A stretch of 64,000 nucleotides of DNA. It comes from Zoroaster sp. YZ-2022 (Eukaryota > Echinodermata > Asteroidea > Forcipulatida > Zoroasteridae). Below, piece after piece: positions 53,601 to 58,432 of the stretch. The translations under genes were made by a program, and so were the position numbers. The notes beneath the pieces are model-generated. The model had not been told where the DNA came from. It did no database searches and worked only from the letters and a program-made list of their open reading frames with translations. Position 1 is the stretch's first letter. Every line of letters starts with the position of its first letter. The DNA lies in assembly GCA_029582265.1 (NCBI GenBank), contig CM055828.1:2029402-2093401 (forward strand), in the 5' to 3' direction.

Positions 53601-56374
53601 AATCTTGCGGTCAAGTCAGGTGGTCAATGATGATTTGGACAAATACACCTGTAGTGTTTGACAATGGGGTGAAATATAGGTCAAAATGTACTTAATACAC
53701 GCACGACGAGAGTGCAGTTTTAATGTTTCCCAATGCATACAGCTGGGATGGCGGTGTACCTACCAATTTGTTTTTATGACCCATCTCACATATATTCTCC
53801 CAATGCATACAGCTGGGATGGCGGTGTACCTACCAATTTGTTTTTATGACCCATCTCACACATATTCTCCACTAATGATTCAACAGCTTCCTTCTGGCCC
53901 CAGTGAGATGCTGCATGGAGCGGCGTCCACCCATCATTGTCTATATCATCAACATTTGCACCAGCTTGAATTAGAATACTGTAGAATGCAATCATTTGAA
54001 AAAGATAGAATTTAGTGGTAATTCACAATTCTTGCATTTTGGAATCAAGTGTTGATATTAAATTCATTTTATTATGTGCTTTTCTTTTTTCTTTGTAAAA
54101 AGGCTGTCAATTACTCTAAAATAAGACATTTTGCAACAGTTAGACGCATGGTTAAGTACAACACTACAACAACAAAATTACACACAATGTTCACTATATT
54201 GATCAATGTAATGTTCATATACAAACTAGAAACCAAGTCATGTTCAGTATTTAATGCAAATGTTCCTTAAGCTGTTTTCATTATAGGGTCTTTCTAGTGT
54301 ATCTTTTAAAATTAAATTACACTCGGAGGTACATTCCAGGCCCAATCTTTATTATTTATTTTATTTTTTATTTATTGGTATTCAAAGACAAAATGACCAA
54401 CAGCTGTAGCTGAAAGGGTCACTTTACAATGATAAAAATATTATTACAATATAAAAATACAATCACCCAAACATTAAGGGACCAAAGAGTTAAAAGTTAA
54501 ATAGTAAAAAATTTAAAAGGCTTGGATAATAACTAATGAGCAAAACATGCTGGATTAAAAAAAAAAATTGAGACAATTACATTACCCATTAAAACAAAAA
54601 TATTACAGGATTTTGACGAGTTGTGGAATGGTTGATTTCCTGTATCTCTCTGTGTTGCATTTAATTAAGTTTAAACCAGACATGTTACGTAAGACCTTAG
54701 AATTAGTTTCAGATTTAGAAGGTGGAAGCAACTGTCTGTGACGGTTTGATTTCAAAAGTTTAGTTCCAAAATTGTTAAGTAAATGATTTCTTCGTTCAGC
54801 CAAAGATGGTAGTTTGATCAAATCAAGAGCTTCATTGTAATTGTATTTCTTTCCAAGTATAATTTGAACAGCTCTTTTTTGGACAAATTCTATTTTCTTC
54901 GACTGGGATTGAGTAATGGCTGTATGCCAAACTGGAGAGGCATATTCTAATATGGGCCTTATGTAGGATTTGTAAACAGTAACCATATCTTGGATGGGAA
55001 CACCTTTAACCCTAACTACTCCAAATCCTTTAAAGTCCATCTCCTGGTTTTGCCTGATTTTGATGGATTCAGTACTCCACAGTACAGCCCAGCGAATAGA
55101 GCATGTAGCCATGTGTACCAAATCCATCAAACTCCACTGGCTGCTTTTGTTGGATTTAGGACTGTGTATAGCCAAGCCATGGATGCTTTGCATTTGCTAC
55201 TGTACCAATTCCATCAATGTCCAACAATTGGGGTACCTTTTTAATGCATGTTGATGGATTTTGGAGGATTTGGGATGGTTTCTAGCCAAAATGCTTTGGG
55301 GGTTAGGGTTAAACAAACTAACAATTTAAAAAAGATAAAAATATATAAAACCTGGACATTTGTATAATTCTCAAATTGTGAGTGATCACCTGCCCAGTTA
55401 CATGTATCTCACCTCATAACTTTAATATAACCTTTTGCAGCAGCAACATGGAGGGATGTAGCGCCTGATTTTGGGTGTCTCTTCTCTTTGATATTTTTTG
55501 TATTGAGCCACTGGTTGGCGTCGGTCAGCATTCGTTGTTCTTCCTCATTTCTTGCATTTTCAACATCCAATCCTAAAAATACAATCAGGCCATGTTAATA
55601 AATAAAATAATTGGTCCAATAATGATAACAATAAATTACCTGAATCATAATCTCCTATCATGACCTAGGGTCATACCCATACATTTGTTAACAATTTGTT
55701 AACTCTCCTATAGGTTTAACAATCAAAGACACTCAAAATTTGTATGTAACTCCCAACCCATTGACTTTGTGCAGTGCACTCAAATAAATGCAAGGACATG
55801 TGGCTATGGTAGGAGGTCAAACCAAAACCACTCGACTGTATATGAGTCTGCTGCTAACTTATGCAGTACATACACAGCTCTGTGTGACTCTGCATATAAC
55901 TTATGTAGGACATACACAAGTGTGTTTGACTTTGCCACTAACTCCAGCACTCTTAGAGAAAAATACACATGTGTGAACAATTGGCAATGCAACCAAATAT
56001 ACTCAAGTGACTGTCTGTGGGTGCGGTGCTTACTGGGCCAAATTTCAGCCTGGGCATAGGAGGGTTAATAATTATTATCTTAAATATCACAAGCCATCCC
56101 TCTCAACACCTAACTGTATAACACCCACCAATGCTGACACCCACCCATGCTGACACCCACCCATGCTGACACCCACCCATGCTGACACCCACCCATATAC
56201 ACACCCACAGACACCCACCCACACTGACACCCACTTATCCAGGGCCACACCTTACCCCGTTTGTCAATGATTTCTTGTAGAAATTCTTCCATTTCCTCTT
56301 CTTCTGCCAAATCCAGGGGGATTTCCCCTTCGTTATTAACAGCTGCAACATTGGCCCCATTGTCTATAAGAAAC
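13490..56374 (-). CDS. PPP1R12A: Myosin phosphatase targeting subunit (MYPT) gene, 22 coding exons, 5'-partial
   Basis: This is the regulatory subunit that brings PP1 catalytic subunit to myosin and is inhibited by ROCK phosphorylation (family knowledge). I joined 22 exons by eye; all have AG acceptors and GT donors except one GC donor, and all phases agree, giving about 865 residues and a stop at 13490-13492. Family landmarks in order: ankyrin repeats (DNDGWTPLHAASHWG), then GQTAFDLADDDMLKWLEELK, an acidic Ser run, WRQGLRKSGS, a Thr-rich stretch, RRSTQGVT (human T696 site), RRATGV (human T853 site), a coiled coil with ERRALERRLSELEEELK, and C-terminal DNQRLKDENGALVRVISKLS. The RVxF motif and the first ankyrin repeats lie beyond 64000. 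Vertebrates have three paralogues; nothing here distinguishes PPP1R12A from B except the PAWR-like neighbour. A possible ATTAAA poly(A) signal lies at 13417-13422 on the minus strand; the 3' UTR end is not resolved. Confidence 0.95.
13975..14025 (-). CDS. PPP1R12A: MYPT exon c21: ERRALERRLSELEEELK
   Basis: The 17 codons read ERRALERRLSELEEELK, nearly identical to vertebrate ERRALERRISEMEEELK. Acceptor tgttctag|GAA, donor AAG|gtatat, phase 0 on both sides. Confidence 0.97.
14517..14666 (-). CDS. PPP1R12A: MYPT exon c20: start of C-terminal coiled coil
   Basis: Encodes LFDEKTVQVTKLQDQVKERD followed by LQIAELKMQVEKSQQKSDRF and DSKSIDNEKR. Vertebrate MYPT1 has LYEQILAENEKLKAQL, LTDLKLQLEKATQRQERF and ADRSLLEMEKR, so heptads are retained. 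This coiled coil is the dimerisation/M20-binding part. Acceptor tgttcag|TTA, donor AGG|gtaaga, phase 0. Confidence 0.95.
14999..15146 (-). CDS. PPP1R12A: MYPT exon c19: Ser-rich and RD-repeat segment
   Basis: Encodes YGDTSSTSSPTDRYASRTGS, then GSSYSRDRDRDRDRDSEKTS and GTPCQTCKK. The Arg-Asp dipeptide run is simple-repeat-like and may be polymorphic. CxxC near the end is not part of a recognised domain. Acceptor actttag|A, donor AAG|gttgga (a weak donor), phase 2 in, 0 out. Confidence 0.87.
15651..15694 (-). CDS. PPP1R12A: MYPT exon c18: 44-nt exon
   Basis: Encodes PSDRYSRPSSTLSS plus two bases of Arg, matching vertebrate AGDRYDSLLGRSGS. Acceptor attttcag|CCT, donor AGCAG|gtaaga, phase 0 in, 2 out. 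Skipping it would shift the frame. Confidence 0.85.
15845..16160 (-). repeat. Old interspersed repeat, copy 1 (interrupted)
   Basis: Shares with 16500-16750 the segments AATCAAGAGATATG, AACATnATGTGAA, ATAGTGAAnATGCATTCAGA, TAATGTGGAA and GGATGTTTGgTA. It is interrupted by the 82-bp element at 15918-15999. Orientation is not known; strand is nominal. Confidence 0.7.
15918..15999 (+). mobile_element. 82-bp TTAA-flanked hairpin element
   Basis: Flanked by TTAA at 15914-15917 and 16000-16003. Ends are inverted: CCCTAACTCCCTAGAC and, on the other strand, CTCTAACTCCCTAGGC. It interrupts an older repeat whose second copy at 16500-16750 has a single TTAA at the corresponding place, which is an empty site. 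TTAA duplication with CCCTA-starting ends is typical of piggyBac-type transposition (family knowledge). Confidence 0.85.
16500..16750 (-). repeat. Old interspersed repeat, copy 2 (uninterrupted)
   Basis: Diverged copy of 15845-16160 lacking the 82-bp insert; TTAA appears once (ggtgtcgTTAAtgagaa). A third, more diverged copy lies at 33340-33570. Orientation is not known; strand is nominal. Confidence 0.7.
18121..18380 (-). other. Unassigned open frame
   Basis: On the minus strand the frame reads CGSKIYRVSKLLENMNCLII, TVGGSVDLILALRDRAKMLL and DEKTFLIPYKACTVVSSSTV, about 80 residues. Its composition looks more protein-like than neighbouring chance frames, but I recognise no domain and see no good pair of splice sites in phase with MYPT. 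It may be a decayed transposon or pseudogene fragment. Confidence 0.25.
20610..20644 (+). repeat. AT microsatellite
   Basis: About 12 TA units bordered by T runs. Confidence 0.9.
22918..23081 (+). mobile_element. Inverted-repeat element, about 164 bp
   Basis: Ends AAGACCTTGATCACGCAGC and, inverted, AAGACCTTGATCACAGCAGC followed by GCCATCTT on both sides, an inverted repeat of about 28 bp. The right half (actattttccttt, ggtttggtcacatg, gatttgtatt, agaaaaacaagatgg) recurs at 38180-38260. Confidence 0.75.
23287..23421 (-). CDS. Candidate alternative first exon (M20/M21-like short form)
   Basis: An ATG at 23419-23421 opens MSYGSYGRYGSTPSYSSTSP, a Ser/Tyr/Gly-rich stretch that runs to AGT|gtaaga, a strong donor in phase 0. 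A TGA stands two codons upstream in frame and there is no AG between it and the ATG, so no acceptor can bring the long form into this frame with the right phase. Joined to the exons at 15694 and below it would give about 204 residues with the leucine zipper. Vertebrate PPP1R12B makes a 20-21 kDa small subunit from an internal promoter; this looks like the same arrangement. No promoter motif identified. Confidence 0.6.
23422..27889. other. MYPT intron between exon c17 and the alternative first exon
   Basis: Apart from the hAT MITE at 25755-25981 I see no exon or named element. If 23287-23421 is a first exon, its promoter should lie just above 23421; no clear core promoter motif is visible. Confidence 0.4.
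25755..25981 (+). mobile_element. hAT-type MITE with 8-bp target-site duplication
   Basis: The 227-bp element has ends CAGTGGCATAGC and, inverted, CAGTGGCGTAGC, and is flanked by the perfect 8-bp direct repeat CCAGTCAA at 25747-25754 and 25982-25989. CAGnG ends with 8-bp duplication are characteristic of hAT transposons. The interior is dominated by G-rich and C-rich runs and has no coding capacity. Confidence 0.9.
27890..27949 (-). CDS. PPP1R12A: MYPT exon c17: acidic 20-codon exon
   Basis: Encodes NEDGSDSQVEEKDKEKPEDK, matching in place and character the vertebrate DENEQEQQSDTEEGS after the T853 site. Acceptor catttag|AAT, donor AAG|gtaaga, phase 0 on both sides. The next main-form exon (15694) is 12 kb away and also starts in phase 0. 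Confidence 0.88.
28749..28992 (-). other. Possible nested terminal exon with C-terminal membrane helix
   Basis: After ctttcactgttttag|A the minus strand is open for about 80 codons: HEFHCCNKLTVNALLMYAYT, ANDHISHDLEELSPAVNRCV, RFSSTRDDMEHISLEASVLL, NMVAVVIILYILIRSRMRLK and stop. The last 25 residues form a hydrophobic helix followed by basic residues, like a tail-anchored protein. It sits inside the MYPT intron between c16 and c17 but is out of phase with MYPT, so it would belong to a nested gene or pseudogene. Family not recognised. Confidence 0.3.
29396..29607 (-). CDS. PPP1R12A: MYPT exon c16: charged helix and second RRxTGV site
   Basis: Begins DTDEAKAKERRDNLRKEREQ and continues in a Lys/Arg/Glu helix, then KSPKKLTTITRRRPRERRRA and TGVIYVDEE. 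Vertebrate MYPT1 has RRRPREKRRSTGVSFW, whose threonine is T853. Here the serine is replaced by alanine but the threonine is kept (codon 29420-29422). Acceptor ggtccag|AT, donor GAG|gtatgt; phase 1 in, 0 out. Confidence 0.95.
29941..30088 (-). CDS. PPP1R12A: MYPT exon c15: Ser/Thr/Arg-rich segment
   Basis: Encodes DTEPPQRSGRTGQDNQASTT followed by ATFTARPGRIGSSSADTASS and SRTARLPSQ. Acceptor ttgaag|GAT, donor CAAG|gtaatt; phase 0 in, 1 out. It aligns by position with the Ser/Tyr-rich region of vertebrate MYPT1, but sequence similarity is weak. Confidence 0.82.
31525..31612 (+). repeat. GATGAT simple repeat
   Basis: Imperfect GAT/GATGAT units with GTT interruptions, similar in type to the tract at 4225-4535. 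Confidence 0.9.
31640..31970 (+). repeat. Long purine-rich tract
   Basis: Over roughly 330 bp the plus strand is overwhelmingly A and G, with a G12-type run near 31720. The nascent MYPT transcript, made from the other strand, would be CU-rich here. Confidence 0.8.
33340..33570 (-). repeat. Old interspersed repeat, copy 3
   Basis: Shares TGTCTGTAAATGCAT, AGAAAATAGTnAAAATG, ATTCAGA, AACGTGGAATTT and ATATTTCAAGGGATGT with the copies near 16 kb. More diverged than the other two. Orientation nominal. Confidence 0.6.
35051..35116 (+). repeat. 9-bp tandem repeat with a unit switch
   Basis: Four to five copies of CCATTGGTT pass directly into three copies of CATTGGAAA. Period stays 9 bp while the second half of the unit changes. 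Confidence 0.85.
35547..35582 (+). repeat. TG microsatellite
   Basis: TG repeat with single interruptions, 26 bp below the donor of exon c14. Confidence 0.9.
35608..35685 (-). CDS. PPP1R12A: MYPT exon c14: basic disordered segment
   Basis: Encodes DNKTEEEPSRPARRVGRVSF and TSRNEE. RRVGRVSF resembles a basophilic kinase site around the serine (inference). Acceptor ttaatag|GAT, donor GAG|gtatgt, 26 codons, phase 0 on both sides, so it could be a cassette exon. Confidence 0.82.
36414..36500 (-). CDS. PPP1R12A: MYPT exon c13: GVT...DLESAKTAI segment
   Basis: Encodes GVTAEDLESAKTAIREKKED followed by KETKNELQK, matching vertebrate GVTLTDLQEAEKTI after the T696 site. Acceptor ttttag|GGA, donor AAG|gtaaga, 29 codons, phase 0 on both sides. 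Confidence 0.93.
36698..36830 (+). mobile_element. 133-bp inverted-repeat element with internal CTGANGA...GAAAC core
   Basis: Left end AAGACTATTTGCGGTGACAC and inverted right end AAGACTGTTTGCGGTGACAC extend to about 30 bp of terminal inverted repeat. TA on both sides (36696-36697, 36831-36832) may be the target duplication. The interior holds CTGAAGA (36738-36744), GATCA...TGATC and GAAAC (36764-36768), shared with 5544-5667. Confidence 0.8.
37183..37273 (-). CDS. PPP1R12A: MYPT exon c12: inhibitory ROCK-site exon
   Basis: Encodes RLYMTPAKDDESEMQRRARA followed by KRERSSRRSTQ. Human MYPT1 has RRSYLTPVRDEESESQRKAR then SRQARQSRRSTQ, so RRST with its threonine codon at 37186-37188 corresponds to human T696, the inhibitory ROCK/ZIPK site. 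The motif RRSTQ|GVT is split by the splice junction (donor CAG|gtacgt). Phase 2 in, 0 out. Confidence 0.95.
38131..38267 (+). mobile_element. Second copy of the 22918-type element
   Basis: Left ATCAGGTTACAGCCATCTTT and right AAGATGGTTGCCTATT are imperfect inverted ends; the segment ttcaagccttgatttgggtc...gaatttgtat matches the element at 22918-23081. Diverged. Confidence 0.6.
38528..38716 (-). CDS. PPP1R12A: MYPT exon c11: threonine-rich region
   Basis: Begins REAGLSSRGGSFTRRRIIAD and continues into a long Thr-rich run (TTITATITTSTTPPVTTATT) ending TSTGRR. Vertebrate MYPT1 has a comparable Thr-rich stretch (STTTLTTTTAGTVSSTTEV) just before the ERRRSYLTP block. Acceptor ctcctag|G, donor AGAAG|gtaaac, phase 2 in and out. 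Part of the Thr run is a CAACAA-type simple repeat and may vary in length. Confidence 0.88.
39677..39866 (+). repeat. 15-bp minisatellite, about 12.7 copies
   Basis: Unit GAGTTGTACTCTAAT repeats head to tail. The last three junctions carry CAG in place of GAG, so variant units are clustered at one end. Because the period is a multiple of three, long open frames appear on both strands (ELYSN and RVQLI repeats); these are not genes. Confidence 0.97.
40356..40590 (+). mobile_element. tRNA-derived SINE, copy A
   Basis: A tRNA-like head has box A (AGCTCAGTGCA) and box B with a perfect T-arm (GGGGTTCGAAACCCC), followed by aagacact, CTTCCCAGGGAGCTGAGA and TTTACAGGAATGATATTGGC. The middle block is shared with the SINE at 60902-61270, so both belong to one family. 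Confidence 0.85.
40819..40931 (-). CDS. PPP1R12A: MYPT exon c10: disordered basic segment
   Basis: Encodes QSANERQDRLGRLTEGRTVD, then TRATARTPEQKPEDKTG. Strong acceptor ttctctttacag|CAA and donor GGCAG|gttagt; phase 0 in, 2 out. Rich in Arg, Thr and Glu like the central linker of the family; no specific motif recognised. Confidence 0.85.
41400..41603 (-). CDS. PPP1R12A: MYPT exon c9: WRxGLRKxGS block, GC splice donor
   Basis: Contains EETTPAWRQGLRKSGSAS and IARSSSSPKL, matching vertebrate ESPATWRLGLRKTGSYGAL and TRSASSPRL. Acceptor ttcctcag|GTT. The exon end AAG|gcaagt is a GC donor: no GT in a fitting position keeps the frame, whereas GCAAGT matches the known GC-AG consensus and joins the next exon in phase 0. 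Length 68 codons. Confidence 0.92.
42148..42345 (-). CDS. PPP1R12A: MYPT exon c8: acidic serine-rich region
   Basis: Encodes EKKTMQSSSSSESDSESSDD followed by an Asn/Pro-rich stretch ending VTPTTPSKKE. The acidic serine cluster is the counterpart of the vertebrate SSCSSEEDEEDDSESE run. Acceptor gcaatag|GAG, donor GAG|gtatgt, 66 codons, phase 0 in and out. Confidence 0.9.
44090..44236 (+). mobile_element. 147-bp GC-rich inverted-repeat element
   Basis: Ends CAGGCCTCAACCTTAA and, inverted, CAGGCCTCGATCTTAA. The interior repeats GGCC-containing words (cacggcc, tggccgtgg) and is much richer in G+C than its surroundings. No clear target duplication. Confidence 0.7.
44509..44580 (+). repeat. Degenerate tRNA-like sequence (SINE head)
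   Basis: The D-arm is good (GCTCAGTTGGTAGAGC) and GACTGGT can pair with ATCAGCC as an acceptor stem, but the T-arm (gcgagttcatgtccgac) does not form five pairs. I read it as a SINE head or tRNA pseudogene, not a functional tRNA. Confidence 0.6.
44607..44691 (+). repeat. CA/TA compound microsatellite
   Basis: About 13 CA units followed by two TA tracts broken by one CATA; directly follows the tRNA-like sequence and may derive from its tail. Confidence 0.95.
44922..44962 (+). repeat. AAAAT pentanucleotide repeat
   Basis: About seven AAATA/AAAAT units with one interruption. Confidence 0.9.
45142..45255 (+). mobile_element. 114-bp foldback element
   Basis: Left AGACATTGGGGGCAGCAGAC and inverted right AGACACTAGAGGGCAGCATA continue as TTACTGGTCCT/TTACCGGTCCT, an imperfect inverted repeat of about 38 bp with a short AT-rich centre. 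Confidence 0.75.
46724..46777 (-). CDS. PPP1R12A: MYPT exon c7: short 18-codon exon
   Basis: Encodes PESVSKQKAPSGPNRGPS. Acceptor attacag|CCT and donor TCG|gtatgt, both phase 0, so it could be skipped without changing frame. I see no recognisable domain; it belongs to the disordered central region. Confidence 0.75.
46795..47345 (+). repeat. Purine-rich intron with 17-bp minisatellite
   Basis: Nearly the whole c6-c7 intron is A/G-rich on the plus strand. At 47075-47190 a unit close to AGATAAGAAAGCAGAAA repeats six to seven times. The intron RNA would be CU-rich for about 550 nt ahead of the exon c7 acceptor. Confidence 0.85.
47602..47719 (-). CDS. PPP1R12A: MYPT exon c6: SSVTRISVPDR segment
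   Basis: Encodes SSVTRISVPDRNMLLHQDMA followed by KERRELELKIHGKDMDKDK. The RRSSVTRxS motif is, as I recall, a conserved basic phosphorylatable patch after the ankyrin domain in several MYPT relatives. Acceptor ctcgcag|G, donor AAG|gtaatc; phase 2 in, 0 out. The 5.3-kb intron upstream is one of the largest in the window. Confidence 0.85.
47720..53059. other. MYPT intron between exons c5 and c6
   Basis: About 5.3 kb, no exon recognised. Contains the short tandem duplication at 49651-49742 and several G-rich runs (49350-49375, 50091-50100, 50166-50188). Confidence 0.45.
49651..49742 (+). repeat. Two-copy tandem duplication, about 46 bp
   Basis: CCTTCCATAGGGGGTAGGGT...GGTTACATA occurs at 49651-49698 and again at 49699-49742 with a small deletion and one substitution. 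Confidence 0.9.
53060..53127 (-). CDS. PPP1R12A: MYPT exon c5: basic/proline linker
   Basis: Encodes MKKEEKPSAPRIEAKNPPP and FKR plus two bases. It is low-complexity linker after the ankyrin domain. The ATG is internal, not a start: acceptor ctgtag|ATG is in phase 0 with the exon before. Donor AAG|gtatgc, phase 2 out. Confidence 0.85.
53237..53311 (-). CDS. PPP1R12A: MYPT exon c4: C-terminal cap of ankyrin domain
   Basis: Encodes GQTAFDLADDDMLKWLEELK and then KKQAS. Vertebrate MYPT has GQTAFDVADEDILGYLEELQKKQ here. Acceptor gttgtag|GGT, donor TCA|gtaagt, phase 0 on both sides, 25 codons. Confidence 0.95.
53731..53870 (-). repeat. 70-bp tandem duplication across a splice donor
   Basis: Copies at 53731-53800 and 53801-53870 differ at one position (53791 T, 53861 C). 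Each contains 37 bp of exon c3 end, the donor TTG|gtaggt and 33 bp of intron. Confidence 0.97.
53834..53978 (-). CDS. PPP1R12A: MYPT exon c3: ankyrin repeat with tandem-duplicated donor
   Basis: Encodes ILIQAGANVDDIDNDGWTPL, HAASHWGQKEAVESLVENM and CEMGHKNKL, the strongly conserved sixth-to-seventh ankyrin region. The proximal donor TTG|gtaggt fits the next exon in frame (NKL then GQTAFD; human NKV-GQTAFD). The last 37 coding bases plus 33 intron bases are repeated immediately downstream at 53731-53800, so a second donor of identical sequence lies 70 nt away. Using it would add LVGTPPSQLYALGEYM and then a stop. Confidence 0.95.
54345..55005 (-). mobile_element. LINE fragment, 3' end of reverse transcriptase ORF
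   Basis: The minus-strand frame reads GVPIQDMVTVYKSYIRPILE, YASPVWHTAITQSQSKKIEF and VQKRAVQIILGKKYNYNEAL, the post-catalytic region of non-LTR reverse transcriptases (YxxYIRPILEYASPVWH block) of the CR1/L2/Jockey type. The frame ends at 54603, followed by a 3' UTR and an A-rich tail (T-rich on the plus strand at 54345-54378). The catalytic FADD region is missing, so the copy is 5'-truncated or cut by the adjoining TTAA element. Confidence 0.85.
55010..55308 (+). mobile_element. 299-bp TTAA-flanked MITE
   Basis: Flanked by TTAA at 55006-55009 and 55309-55312. Ends CCCTAACTACTCCAAATCC and, inverted, CCCTAACCCCCAAAGCATTT. It abuts the LINE fragment exactly at GVP, so it probably inserted into the LINE. 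The open frames on both strands here are not genes. Confidence 0.8.
55413..55572 (-). CDS. PPP1R12A: MYPT exon c2: inter-ankyrin linker and repeat start
   Basis: Encodes LDVENARNEEEQRMLTDANQ, then WLNTKNIKEKRHPKSGATSL and HVAAAKGYIKVM. It corresponds to the vertebrate linker with EEERIMLRDARQWLN and the TALHVAAAKGY ankyrin repeat. Acceptor tttttag|GA, donor ATGAG|gtgaga. Length 160, phase 1 in and 2 out. Confidence 0.93.
56131..56230 (+). repeat. 16-bp minisatellite
   Basis: Unit CTGACACCCACCCATG occurs four to five times, then decays into CACCCACA variants. It lies 25 bp from the donor of exon c1, close enough to affect its splicing (inference). Confidence 0.9.
56256..56374 (-). CDS. PPP1R12A: MYPT exon c1: end of the first ankyrin block
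   Basis: Encodes RFLIDNGANVAAVNNEGEIP followed by LDLAEEEEMEEFLQEIIDKRG, matching the fourth ankyrin repeat and linker of vertebrate MYPT. The acceptor reads taccaag|G and the donor CGGG|gtaagg. It enters in phase 2 and leaves in phase 1. It is the most 5' exon I find; the preceding exon must lie beyond 64000, so the upstream intron exceeds 7.6 kb. Confidence 0.93.
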
Positions 56375-58210
56375 CTTGGTAAGACAAAAAAAAAGACCAA
56401 CAAAAAAAAAGTTAAATAATTAAAATACATGGTGATTGATAGTGTTCCCATGAGTACAAATCTATGAAGCTCAGAAATACAGCTGTGAAGCAAACATTTC
56501 CATGTACGTAATACCACATGATTGTAAATTCGATAAATGTATAATTCACATAAACATGCACATGTAGTATGTTGAGAAATTAAGGTTGATTACTTTCAGA
56601 ACCAGTTAGTTTCTACATTAACAGGAAGCTTAATCACTTGTCACTATAACAGACTAGCCTAGACAAATTAATGATTAGCCATAAATGCCTACACATGTAC
56701 ATGTAGCCTTAAGGCATTTTGAGCTGTTTTTCATTTTGACATTATTTATTTAACACCATAACGGGCTGTTAGAATCCATTTTAAATGATTCCACCCAAGC
56801 CTACATGTATTCTCCCTTGAGGTGCATGCATATTTCATGTCCAATCAACTTAGTCCATTTTGTAAGGTACATGAAAATGCCCAGGGGCCAAAATAAAAGT
56901 CTTCTGAGCTGTGCGCAAAGTACATGCTCCAAATAACACTGTCACGTATACTGAACAATACCAATTAACCAAAATTCTTAGCAGTGATTTCTGCTTACAA
57001 ATTTAATATTCTTTATCAGTGATTTCAACTAACAAACTGAACATTTTTAGCAAGGATTTCTGCAATAAACCTGACATTAAGCAAGGATTTCTGCTAACTG
57101 CTTGAACATTCTTAACATGTTAGCAGGGAGTCCAGCTATAAACCAATTAGGAATTATCAGGACTAGCAGGGATTTCTGCTATAAGTGGATGTTTTTTTCT
57201 TAGTAGCTGGAGGTTCCCACATGCAACTAATTAGTAGTTGAAAGGACACTCTAAACTTTGTTGAGAAGATATCACTTATTAACATTTTGAGTGAAAAAGA
57301 TGAATCTCCTTATTTGATGAGATGAGATTAAGTAAACATGCACAAACGTACAAGTGTACTAATGTTTAAGTTGTACATGTGAAACATCACCAATGCACTT
57401 TACAATATATGAACTTCAAATTGTATTACAAACCCCACCAAAGTACAGAACTTCAGAATAATGATTTTACTAGCTACATGTATACGTTAAGTACCAATGA
57501 TCATAAGTATTTTATTTTGGCTAACATCTCAAGCCAAGGTTCAACCACATTGTCAATGGTTGCCCTTACCCAGATAAATACATGTTCTATAATAACAATA
57601 CATCTGTAATTTTCACACTATTTACTTGTGATAATTCACACAAAGCGTATGAAAGCACAGTTGGGCAAGGTACAAATGATTAAATGCAAAGAGACTTAGC
57701 ACAGCAGCTAAAAAGGTCAAAGCTATTTTTTTTTTACGGGAAGCTGCAAATACATGAATGGTTACTTGAGTGATCGTAGAAAACAAATCATGCAGTTTGC
57801 AAAACTAAAAGGAGCTGAAGTGTATCAAATTAAAAATTTTGATTGAAATCAATCAAAATATGGAATAAAATACCTGCAAAATATGATAAACAAATGTCCA
57901 TTTTGGCCAGAAACTATTTACACGTAGTACCTTGAAAATAGTTTTGGTAATAATCAACCATGGTTGATTGATAACACACAAAAAATCAGAAATTATCCAA
58001 CATGGTTTTCAGAAACATAACGTCCAACAGGGCTAAACTTTTGTGGTCTATATATCGTTAAAATCTTAACAATGACCTGTTATGAAAAGTACACTGTATA
58101 CACAGGTTTGAAGACCAAAAGTCTATGTGAATGATTTATCATTTTAACACAAGGGGTTCTCCTATAGAAGAGTTCCATGAATTATGTTGAGGTGTACTTC
58201 TGCAGATTAA

Positions 58211-58432
58211 CCTCAACCTCCTACATGTAGCTATTTTTGGCTAAGAACCTGCCTGAACCTACCAAATCCAACATCATGCAGTAACACTACAACACAACCA
58301 TTGACTTACATTGTACATGTATGGAATTGGAATACAAGGCTACATGTACATATGCAAAATAGCCTTGGCTGTGCAATACAGTACAGAGTCCATTAAAATA
58401 CAACAAAACCAGCCAAAGTTTGCTAGTTAGGG
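58211..58432 (+). mobile_element. Probable TTAA-flanked MITE, 222 bp
   Basis: TTAA at 58207-58210 and 58433-58436; ends CCTCAACCTCCTACATG and, inverted, CCCTAACTAGCAAAC, then TTTTTGGCT against TTTGGCTGG. Weaker inverted ends than its relatives at 55010 and 60807. Confidence 0.5.
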
